From Oxynema aestuarii AP17 (GTDB lineage Bacteria; Cyanobacteriota; Cyanobacteriia; Cyanobacteriales; Laspinemataceae), in the NCBI RefSeq assembly GCF_012295525.1, contig NZ_CP051167.1, positions 2,728,001-2,792,000 on the forward strand: a DNA stretch of 64,000 nt, in the 5' to 3' direction. Made by a program: the position numbers and the translations under genes. The notes below the pieces were generated by a model, which saw only the letters and a program-made list of their open reading frames with translations, made no database searches and was not told the origin of the DNA. Of the stretch, positions 43,725 to 50,958 are shown piece by piece (position 1 is the first letter of the stretch; each line of letters starts with the position of its first letter).

Positions 43725-44522
43725 TTAGCGCGAACCGACCGTCGCTTCCTTCAAGGTGCGTGGGGTGGCCATGCGCAAAATTTGTTGCATCAGTCCCGGC
43801 GCCAGTTGTTTGCACCAGACCGCCAGATGGCTTTGCCAACCGACCAATATTTCCGAATCATCCCGGCGCAGTCCGTTGACCAAAGCTTTAGCGACATCCT
43901 CGGCGGTCATCGGAACCACCCAACGAAACAGGCGCTTATTGCGAACCATGTCCGTATCGGTCAGGGTCGGTAACAACGCCGCCACCTTGACGTTATACGG
44001 CGCCAGTTCGGTTCGTAAGGCTTCGGTAAAGCCGAGAATGGCGAATTTCGTGGCGGAATAGGTCGCCATCGTCGGCGCGGCGACTTTCCCCATGAGGCTG
44101 GAAACGTTGACGATCGTCCCTTCTTGGCGGGCCGCCATGCGACGCGCCACCAAGCGGGTCACCGTATACAGTCCCATGAGATTGAGAGAAATTTCTTCGT
44201 GAACTTTGGGAAGTTGCGACTGCAAAAATGGCATTTGGTGGGCGACTCCGGCACAGTTGACCAGCAGGTGAATCGGTCCGCAGTCGCGCCAAGCTTTGGC
44301 GATCGCGATATTGACCTCGATCGGTTGGGTGAGGTCTAAAGGCATGACCACGGCTTCCGACCCGATCGCTGCGATTTCAGCCGCCAATTCGTTGAGGCGA
44401 TCGCGATCGCGGGCTACTAAAATGAGGCGTTTCGTGTGTTGGCGGGCTAATTCTAGTGCGATCGCCCGTCCGATCCCGCGTGACGCCCCGGTAATCAGGG
44501 CGGTCTTTCCTTGAATATTCAT
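43725..44522 (-). CDS. Short-chain dehydrogenase/reductase
   Basis: A 265-residue classical SDR. The cofactor motif is TGASRGIG, followed by RDRDR after the second strand, which favours NADP(H). The N-N-A-G motif is NCAG. The catalytic Ser is in NVSSLMGKV and the YxxxK is YSATK. The substrate cannot be told. The C-terminal 50 residues (WVVPMTAEDVAKALVNGLRRDDSEILVGWQ) resemble SDRs of lipid or ketone reduction. The start MNIQGK was chosen; the frame runs upstream to 44555. Confidence 0.9.
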   Translation of the reverse strand: MNIQGKTALITGASRGIGRAIALELARQHTKRLILVARDRDRLNELAAEIAAIGSEAVVMPLDLTQPIEVNIAIAKAWRDCGPIHLLVNCAGVAHQMPFLQSQLPKVHEEISLNLMGLYTVTRLVARRMAARQEGTIVNVSSLMGKVAAPTMATYSATKFAILGFTEALRTELAPYNVKVAALLPTLTDTDMVRNKRLFRWVVPMTAEDVAKALVNGLRRDDSEILVGWQSHLAVWCKQLAPGLMQQILRMATPRTLKEATVGSR

Positions 44523-44825
44523 CGTAAAACCTCCACAGTTGAGGTCTGGCCGCACGTCGAGTTCGTCGGGGACGCTGAAAGAGTCTAAGTCCCCACAATG
44601 CGGACAGATATTTGTTAATTCAATGACCGAACTAGCAGGAAATTTCAGGTAGATGAGGGTGACATTTCTCGAAGAACTTGCCCGAATATTTCAAGCTCGA
44701 TTTACGAGGCTGGGAAATGTCATTCCGAATGAATCGAGTGGTGATTCGATCGCCTCGCGGCTGGATATCCGAGGCAAAACCGCAATCGGAGTGATCGAAA
44801 TCGGGGGATGTTAAGCGTGACAAGC

Positions 44826-44915
44826 CTAGTTATCTGTTGGCCGAACCCCGTGGCGTCGGGGAGACTTGCCAGTCAAACCCGGCAGGGATAACCCACGAAG
44901 CCAGTTAAGTGAATG
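44826..44915 (+). mobile_element. Orphan TnpB right-end / omega-RNA-like relic
   Basis: The order GTGGCGTCGGGGAGACTTGCC, AGTCAAACCCGGCAGGGAT, AACCCACGAAGCC with short stems (TTGCC...GGCAG, CCCCG...CGGGG) matches, by recall, the conserved 3' region of IS605-type tnpB units that gives the guide (omega/re) RNA scaffold. No tnpB frame precedes it. Confidence 0.5.
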
Positions 44916-45083
44916 TAGAGCATAACGCACTGGTCTCCTTTTGACGAGCGTCTACAACAGCGCCCTCAATAACATAAGTTAGCAGTTAAATCCAGAAGAC
45001 GCAATATTTCTTCATGAAGTTTCCGCAATATTTCTTCATACACCTAAAATGCGAGCTTCATTGAGGGTTATAGCTATTGCAAA

Positions 45084-45121
45084 CGCCCCGTGGGTGCGAT
45101 CGAAATCACAACTACGGGGCG
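45084..45121 (-). terminator. Possible terminator after the ATPase-DUF5132 pair
   Basis: CGCCCCGT and ACGGGGCG pair (8 bp); on the minus strand the stem is followed only by TTTG, so the call is weak. It lies about 60 bases past the DUF5132 stop. Confidence 0.45.
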
Positions 45122-45183
45122 GGGAGTAACAAAAATTTATAAAAATTTACAGATTGACCGCGTCGGATCGGCCTGGTGAGGGG

Positions 45184-45489
45184 CTACAAGGCTTCCGGGG
45201 GACTTTCCACCGGGGCTAAGGCTTTTTTCGCTTGGACTTCGGCTAATTCGGCCCGGGTTTCGGCGACGAGATCTTCGAGGGCTTCTCCAGCTTCCGACCA
45301 CAGGGTTTTCCCCTTGTCGTAAACGACCAATCCGGTTTTAATCGCCAGTTTGGCGGCGGGTTTGCCGAGTTTTGCCAACGGCGGCCCCAAGACCGGGGCC
45401 AAGACGATCGCGCCGACCCCGATCGCCACCCCAGGAAGTCCGAATTCTTCGACGAAATCGCCGACAAGATCTTTTAAATCGAACGACAT
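45184..45489 (-). CDS. DUF5132 small membrane protein (A), partner of the P-type ATPase
   Basis: 101 residues: a short acidic N-terminus (DLKDLVGDFVEEFG), a hydrophobic Gly/Ala/Pro-rich membrane segment (LPGVAIGVGAIVLAPVLGPPLAKL), a basic turn, and a Glu/Ala-rich amphipathic helix (SEAGEALEDLVAETRAELAEVQAKK). It is a paralogue of 49259-49531. The ATPase gene ends 14 bases before its start, so they form a transcript. The layout (one membrane segment, then a Glu/Ala helix) resembles mycobacterial PacL (DUF1490) partners of metal P-type ATPases, but the C-terminal His/Asp metal motif of PacL is absent. A metal-ATPase scaffold role is inferred. Confidence 0.8.
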   Translation of the reverse strand: MSFDLKDLVGDFVEEFGLPGVAIGVGAIVLAPVLGPPLAKLGKPAAKLAIKTGLVVYDKGKTLWSEAGEALEDLVAETRAELAEVQAKKALAPVESPPEAL

Positions 45490-45503
45490 TTTAAAAACCT
45501 CCT

Positions 45504-47732
45504 CTATTCACGGTCAGATTTTGACGGTGCAATCAGCACCGGGCGCAAGCCGTTCACTCCAGCAACAACACTCGATCCGTTATTGATCGCCGTCGCCGTC
45601 ATCGGATTCATGCCGACCGTGGCGGCGATCGCCAAACCGGACAGGTTGGGAAGGGCGACGATCCCCGTATTTTGGGCGATAATTTGCTTCGCGTGACGGG
45701 CGATCGCGACCGCTTCGACCAATCCATATAAATTATTTTTCATCAACACCACGTCCGCCGTTTCTCGGGCGACATCGGACCCGTCGCCGAACGAAATCGA
45801 CACGTCCGCATAGGCGAGGGCCGCCGAATCGTTCAAGCCGTCCCCGACAAACGCCACCGTTTTACCGCGATCGTGCAGGCGCCCGATGACCTCCGCTTTG
45901 TGTTCCGGGAACGCTTCCGCGTGGACGTGACTCGGGGGGATATCCAACTCCCGGGCGACCGTAGCGGCGCGTTGGCGGTTGTCCCCGGTGAGCATGTGAA
46001 TTTCCGCCCCAAAACGGCGCAATTTTTGCAACACTCGTACCGTTTCCGGGCGGAGGGGATCGCTATATTGAATGACCCCGAGTAAGCGGCGATCGCAGGC
46101 GACGTAAATCTTGGGATAGCCCGCCGTCAACACCTCCGGATGGCGATCGTGCAGGGGATCGAGATCCACCCCTTCTTTAACCATGAACCGATCGCTACCC
46201 ACCAACACCGCCTGTCCTTCCACCTGCGCGCTCAAGCCGAAACCCACTTGATAGTCCCACTCGCCGCGCGCCGGGACGATCAATTCGTGATAGTTGGCGT
46301 AACGCATGACCGCTTCCGCCACCGGGTGAGTGATGCGCTGTTCTCCCGCCGCCGCCAACTGCACCACCCGCATCGGATCGATCGCCGCCGCCGCCGTTTT
46401 CACCCCGACGATCGCCACGTCCCCTTGAGTCAGAGTTCCCGTCTTGTCGAACACGATCGCGTCCACCTGCGCCAACTGTTCGAGGGCGCGCCCGGAGCGA
46501 ATCAGCACCCCGTGGCGCCCCGCCGCACTCAGGGCCGCCATCACCGTCGTCGGAACCGAGACTCGGATCCCCGTGGCGAAATCTAAGGTCAAAATCGAGG
46601 CAGCCCGCGCCGCGTTGCGGGTGAGGGCGTAGATGGCGCCGGAGAGCAACAGGGCGGGCATCACGGCGCGATCGGCAATTTTAGCGGCGTAGTTTTCCAT
46701 GCGCGTATCGCAAACGGGGGCATTTTGCAGCAGTTGCATCGTGCGACCCGCTAAAGTCGCCGCCCCGGTGCGTTCGGTCAAGACGTAGATCTGACCCGAT
46801 CGCACCAAGGTCGAGGCGTAGACCGCTTCCCCGGGCGATCGCACTGCCGGGATCGATTCCCCGGTGAGTTTTTGCTCGTCCACTAAGGCTTTGCCGCGCA
46901 AAATGCGACCGTCTACCGGGATCTGTTCCCCGGGGTAGACGATGACCGTATCGCCGACTTCCACCGCTTCGAGGGGGACTTGCTGTTTTTCCCCGCCGCG
47001 TTCGACCCAAGCAAAACGGGCGAGGGAACTGAGCAAATCTAAGGCTTCGTGGTGGTACGATCGCGCCGTGCGATTGCGGATTGCTTCCCCGAGTTGGATC
47101 AAGCCGACCATCGTCGCGGAAGTTAGAAAATGCCCTTGAATCGTGGTAATCGAAATCGCCAAACTGTCGAGAAAGTCGATATTGACCCGCCGTTCGGCCC
47201 ACAAGCTGACGATCGCCCGTTTGGCGACGGGTACGGCGGCGATCGCGATCGTCGAGGCGATCGCCATCGGCGAAATCGACCATCCCAACGGCCCGGCGCC
47301 GATCGCCAGACAGGTAGCGAGCAATGGCAATTTCAGCTCCGAGAGCCAGCTTTCCCCCGCACGATCCGGGGAATCGGGGTCGCGATCGTCGTCGGCTTGG
47401 GGATCCTCCGCCCGCGCCAGCCACCGTTCTAAAGCGACCCGCAGTCGATCGGGATCGAACCCTTCCACCCGATAGCGGACGATCGCGCAACCCGCCGCCG
47501 GATTGAGGCGCACGTCGAGGATCCAATGCTGGCGGTTCGCCGCCCGTTGCAAGCGTCTGCCATAAGGGCGATCGCAACTCAATCGCGGCACCCGCACCCG
47601 GATCCGACCGGGCATCCAGTGAACGACACCATAGGGAACGGCTATATTAACGGGCGTTCCCTCGATCTCGTTCGCTCCGAGGATTGACTCGTGCTTCGAT
47701 CGCGTCCGATGCGTGAGTGCGACTTGAACCAT
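45504..47732 (-). CDS. P1B-like cation-transporting P-type ATPase with non-canonical metal site
   Basis: 742 residues. The N-terminus has an HMA2-like domain without CxxC (VHWMPGRIRVRVPRL...GCAIVRYRV). About eight membrane segments follow, with the actuator TGES (LTGESIP, near 290), phosphorylation site DKTGTLTQ (Asp near 429), the HP locus of metal ATPases (RITHPVAEAV, near 468), MLTGDN and VGDGLND (near 629). Where P1B ATPases have CPC, CPH, SPC or TPC, this one reads LTLDFATGIRVSVPT (near 382) with no Cys, so the transported ion cannot be predicted. ATG at 47732 was chosen; upstream codons look non-coding. It is followed at 14 bases by DUF5132 A. Confidence 0.88.
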   Translation of the reverse strand: MVQVALTHRTRSKHESILGANEIEGTPVNIAVPYGVVHWMPGRIRVRVPRLSCDRPYGRRLQRAANRQHWILDVRLNPAAGCAIVRYRVEGFDPDRLRVALERWLARAEDPQADDDRDPDSPDRAGESWLSELKLPLLATCLAIGAGPLGWSISPMAIASTIAIAAVPVAKRAIVSLWAERRVNIDFLDSLAISITTIQGHFLTSATMVGLIQLGEAIRNRTARSYHHEALDLLSSLARFAWVERGGEKQQVPLEAVEVGDTVIVYPGEQIPVDGRILRGKALVDEQKLTGESIPAVRSPGEAVYASTLVRSGQIYVLTERTGAATLAGRTMQLLQNAPVCDTRMENYAAKIADRAVMPALLLSGAIYALTRNAARAASILTLDFATGIRVSVPTTVMAALSAAGRHGVLIRSGRALEQLAQVDAIVFDKTGTLTQGDVAIVGVKTAAAAIDPMRVVQLAAAGEQRITHPVAEAVMRYANYHELIVPARGEWDYQVGFGLSAQVEGQAVLVGSDRFMVKEGVDLDPLHDRHPEVLTAGYPKIYVACDRRLLGVIQYSDPLRPETVRVLQKLRRFGAEIHMLTGDNRQRAATVARELDIPPSHVHAEAFPEHKAEVIGRLHDRGKTVAFVGDGLNDSAALAYADVSISFGDGSDVARETADVVLMKNNLYGLVEAVAIARHAKQIIAQNTGIVALPNLSGLAIAATVGMNPMTATAINNGSSVVAGVNGLRPVLIAPSKSDRE

Positions 47733-48554
47733 TGCTCTCCACTCCCATGAAGTACCGATGGAATTCCCCCGCTCGTACACTCCGCCCCATTCCCCCTCGT
47801 TGGAGTGCGGTAACGATCCTGGGAGCAACCCGAAATCGCGATCGGTCTCGCTCTTCGAGTAACCCAGGGCGATCGCCACCCGGATCGAACGAGCGAGCTG
47901 GATCGAACGAGCAAAGGGCTCGCTATTTATTGTGAGTTATTGTGAGCTTTTTTTATCTCTTTTTACCGAAGTGATTCTCGGACTCACCCGACCCGCGCCC
48001 CAAGATCCCATCGAGCTTGAGGACGCCATCGAACTCGACTCGTGCCGACCTGTACGACGTTTGTTATTGAGTTTTTTTGAATTTCACTATTATTAGATTA
48101 CACCCTTTTGGAAGGAAAATATTTTTCTAACTTTAAAAAAATGTTAAGTCTATAATTTTCTCAATCTTCACAGGCGTTTTAATTAGCTGAAATAGCAATT
48201 TAGCCGATTGACTTTTAGCAATCTTATCTCTGCCGATCGCAAAGTTACTTCCACTCCTTTTTCCCCTCGACTTCTTACGATTCGCTGCCAAGACAGTCCT
48301 CGCTTCCCTCCGTGAAAACACGAAGATTCCGACGGATTCCGTTAAAATTGCTCAAATTGAGAAATTGGCTCGACTTTAACGTTTTCTCCATCAAAAGAGG
48401 GTTGTTCGATCGTTTACTTCCAAGAATTAACCTGCCACCAGCGACGTGCGATCGTTAAACTCACTGCTCTTGAACCGCGATCGAAAACCTCCCATCGAAC
48501 GGCACAAATAGATCGAACCGTACCCGATCGATCCTCTCGACCGGGGGAGTTCCT
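47733..48554. other. Long intergenic region upstream of the ATPase gene
   Basis: About 150-215 bases upstream of the ATPase start are two sets of direct repeats: GGATCGAACGAGC at 47882-47894 and 47900-47912, and a perfect tandem of the 10-mer TTATTGTGAG at 47927-47946. The rest, 48000-48550, is AT-rich without a convincing gene (a 62-codon frame at 48133-48321 is not supported). Confidence 0.5.
47882..47946. promoter_or_regulatory. Candidate operator repeats upstream of the ATPase
   Basis: Two direct-repeat pairs, one with an 18-base period and one with a 10-base period (one helical turn), sit in the non-coding region before a metal-ATPase-like gene. They could be regulator sites; no known metal-regulator consensus is matched. 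Confidence 0.3.
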
Positions 48555-49136
48555 TCAATCGGATTCGCGAAGAGTAGAGCCGCCGTTACTATAATGAAGT
48601 TTGATAAAACTATCAAACCCATACCACGCCAACACGTACCATGGAATCACATCTAATTGCCAGCCTTTGAGGGTTAATTGCCGCAAAGCCAATAAGGTAA
48701 AGCTCAGGGGAACTAAGAAGCGCAAATCGACAGTTCCTTCGCTCATTTGCTTGACTTTACTGTTGAAAACGGTCATGACATCGACGATCTCGTCAGCCGC
48801 TTGGGAGCGATCGCCGGGAGGATGGCGAGGGGGCGTGATACAAGGGAATCCCAAATCTTCCAAACGGACGATCGCCTCCGCTACACTCAAGGATTCGGAC
48901 GGGTAAAAAATTGTCAGGCTGCCCGTTTGCATGTTGCTACGCAGGCGATCCACCGCCAGTCCGGCGCGCAGGCGAGTGGCGATCGCCTCTAGGGTATCGC
49001 GGTTGCGGTAGAACGACTCGACCCGAAGACGAATTCTTCCCGGACTGGCACTGAGTAATTGGACTGGAATCACTCGTTTCGTCTCCATGACGGTCGGGGC
49101 AATCGCCGAAATCGATTTAGAATTATTGGCATTCAT
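48555..49136 (-). CDS. HMA2-type domain protein with membrane segments
   Basis: 193 residues. Residues about 20-95 form an HMA2-like ferredoxin fold without CxxC (VQLLSASPGRIRLRVESFYRN...TGSLTIFYPSES), sharing the PGRIRLR motif with the ATPase N-terminus and with the protein at 49664. A polar linker is followed by two hydrophobic segments (FLVPLSFTLLALRQL and DVIPWYVLAWYGFDSFIKL). The lack of Cys suggests protein-protein contact, or a non-thiol metal site, rather than Cu(I) transfer. It is transcribed toward the ATPase and lies 122 bases downstream of DUF5132 B. Confidence 0.75.
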   Translation of the reverse strand: MNANNSKSISAIAPTVMETKRVIPVQLLSASPGRIRLRVESFYRNRDTLEAIATRLRAGLAVDRLRSNMQTGSLTIFYPSESLSVAEAIVRLEDLGFPCITPPRHPPGDRSQAADEIVDVMTVFNSKVKQMSEGTVDLRFLVPLSFTLLALRQLTLKGWQLDVIPWYVLAWYGFDSFIKLHYSNGGSTLRESD

Positions 49137-49185
49137 CAGCTACCCGGTTGGCTACGATCGGTTAATTTTGACCACTGAGTAGGAA

Positions 49186-49246
49186 CCCCGTACAACCCCA
49201 GATCGAAGTCTGGGGGGTGGCTTATCGCTCCAGTTTCAGTACGGGG
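49186..49246. other. Nested hairpin between DUF5132 B and the HMA2 gene
   Basis: An outer stem CCCCGTAC/GTACGGGG encloses an inner stem CCCCAGA-TCGAAG-TCTGGGG. It could be an intra-operon RNA element. The minus-strand text GGAGCGATAAGCCACCCCCC resembles GGAGCGATAAGTCCCGCGC near 41.8 kb, so it may be an IS-end relic instead. Confidence 0.45.
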
Positions 49247-49258
49247 AAAACCTCTCGG

Positions 49259-49531
49259 TTAAGATTGATTTTCCGGCATTCCTTCTAATTTTTTCGCTTG
49301 TTCCTCCGCCAGTTCGGCTTGGGCTTCGGCGACGAGGTCTTCAAAAACTTCCCCCGCTTCGGCGACCATGCCTTTGGTTTTTTCATAGGCGATCGTCGCG
49401 CCTTTGATTGTCGCTTTGGCAACGGGTTTGAGCGATCGCGCCAAGAAAGGAGCGAGGACGACGGCGCCGACACCGAGGGCAATTCCGGGAGCCCCTAAAT
49501 CTTCAACGAAATCTCCGAGTTTGAGTGACAT
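49259..49531 (-). CDS. DUF5132 small membrane protein (B)
   Basis: 90 residues, same plan as the 45184-45489 protein: MSLKLGDFVEDLGAPGIALGVGAVVLAPFLARSL, a basic stretch, then an acidic amphipathic helix (AEAGEVFEDLVAEAQAELAEEQAKK). The two share the D-F-V-E-(E/D)-x-G and EDLVAE-x-x-AELAE blocks. It is placed between the two HMA2 genes. The ATG at 49531 is followed by the conserved N-terminus; the frame is open to 49579. Confidence 0.8.
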   Translation of the reverse strand: MSLKLGDFVEDLGAPGIALGVGAVVLAPFLARSLKPVAKATIKGATIAYEKTKGMVAEAGEVFEDLVAEAQAELAEEQAKKLEGMPENQS

Positions 49532-49663
49532 AATTGAGTTCCTCTGGAAAACAATATCTGAGATGATAGCCTTTCTCATTCCGGCGAGTTGTACCTTGGG
49601 GAACTCGTCGGGAATGAGAATGGGGATCTTTTAGCGATCGCCATCGCGAGACCGACGGCGGAC

Positions 49664-50797
49664 TCAGGCTTGATGGGTTTCAGGAACGGGCGGTTTTCTC
49701 CAAGATTTGAGTAACAAACACCAGGTGGAGAGGCGATCGTGCAAGCGCTCCAACGCCGCTTGTGGCACTCCCGAAGGCGGTTCGCTCTCGGTCTCCTCGC
49801 CGGAGAATGCGGTTTCCGGGATCGGCGCTTCCCGGGACTCGCCTTGCTCTTCTTCCGGGTCCTCGTTCCCTGCGCCGACAGGTTGCTCGCCGTTGCGCTC
49901 GGGATCGGCGGGGACTTCGGCGGGGGGGTCTCCGTCGGTTCCGGAGGAGCGATCGCGAGGCTCGCTCTCCGAGGGGCCGTCGGTCGGAGGCGGAGACGAT
50001 CCGTTGTTGTCCGAGGGGGAAGACGATTGTGCGGGAGCGATTCCGGCAGCCCGTTCGAGGAGTTGGTGGAGTCGGCGAGGCACGGCGTTGTCGGCGATCG
50101 CCCCGACGTTGTAGGCGACGATCGCCGATCCGGTATTGCGATTGAGGGTGAGGCGATCGATCCAGTCTTCTTCGGTAGCAAACGCTTCCAGACGATCGCA
50201 GTAGGCCGGATCGTCGCAAATTTGCGGGATTTTCAGGCGAATTCGCCCGTCGATCGCGTGGACGACCTCGTAAGCCCCCGAGGCGATCGGCACGCGAACT
50301 GGGGCTTCGGGGGTCTCGCCGTCGCCGTCGCCCTCCGTTTCTACGTAATCGAGGGCTTCGCGGGCGATCGCCGTAAACACGAGGTAAGACAGCAGGGAGG
50401 GCCAGCCAGAAATTCTCAACGTGCGCGTGAAGACGAGACCGAGAATGGGCGGAATCCAGGACTTGAGGCGAGTGTAGGTGTCGCGAAGGTCGATCTCGGA
50501 GGCGATCGCCCCGGCGTTCGGATGCGGCGAGGGCTGTGGCGTTTTTCGCACTTCCGGCAAGAATTCTTCGAGCAGTTCGCACGTGCTCAATTCTCGCGCC
50601 TCGAAGCGGATGATAATGCTCCCCGTCCGTTCGTTGCCCACGACTTCGCGAATACTGGTGCAATCGCGCAGGCGCTCGGCGATCGCTCGGGCCGTCGTTT
50701 CTGCGGGCATCCCTCGACTGCGTAATCTGACTCGTCCGGGAGCGGCGGAAACTAATTCGATTGAGAGATCGCTCGGGGAGATCTCGACATTAGCCAT
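49664..50797 (-). CDS. Double HMA2-type domain protein
   Basis: 377 residues. The first HMA2-like domain is at about 8-80 (IELVSAAPGRVRLRSRGMP...TGSIIIRFEARE), followed by one or two membrane segments (SWIPPILGLVFTRTLRISGWPSLLSYLVFTAIA), and a second HMA2-like domain at about 170-240 (YEVVHAIDGRIRLKIPQICDD...TGSAIVAYNVG), the one most like the ATPase N-terminal domain. The C-terminal 130 residues are low-complexity, acidic and Ser/Pro/Glu-rich, ending in a short basic helix. No CxxC. It begins the minus-strand cluster that leads through DUF5132 B and HMA2 to the ATPase. Confidence 0.75.
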   Translation of the reverse strand: MANVEISPSDLSIELVSAAPGRVRLRSRGMPAETTARAIAERLRDCTSIREVVGNERTGSIIIRFEARELSTCELLEEFLPEVRKTPQPSPHPNAGAIASEIDLRDTYTRLKSWIPPILGLVFTRTLRISGWPSLLSYLVFTAIAREALDYVETEGDGDGETPEAPVRVPIASGAYEVVHAIDGRIRLKIPQICDDPAYCDRLEAFATEEDWIDRLTLNRNTGSAIVAYNVGAIADNAVPRRLHQLLERAAGIAPAQSSSPSDNNGSSPPPTDGPSESEPRDRSSGTDGDPPAEVPADPERNGEQPVGAGNEDPEEEQGESREAPIPETAFSGEETESEPPSGVPQAALERLHDRLSTWCLLLKSWRKPPVPETHQA

Positions 50798-50958
50798 TGG
50801 CTCGGTTCCCCACTTTGAAATACTTGCAATAATTAATTCATTTTTGCAAACCTACATTTCTTATTATAAGAGGAATTTCTCAAATCTCTCGGTTTAAAAG
50901 CCGACAATTTTACAAAACGTTAAAGAGTTCTTAACCTCTTGAAATGCCAGACATCAAT

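Larger units (their letters stand above)
44523..45183. other. Intergenic region with a TnpB right-end-like relic
   Basis: Contains a 53-codon plus-strand frame (44653-44814) with no recognisable product, the relic at 44826-44915, a direct repeat CGCAATATTTCTTCAT at 45000-45015 and 45024-45039, and a hairpin (45084-45121). Confidence 0.5.

Noticed and set aside
44653-44814. 53-codon open frame on the plus strand
   Set aside because: No family resemblance and directly abuts a mobile-element relic; could be chance.
48133-48321. 62-codon open frame on the minus strand before the ATPase
   Set aside because: Low complexity, basic composition, no recognisable motif and no ribosome site; judged non-coding.
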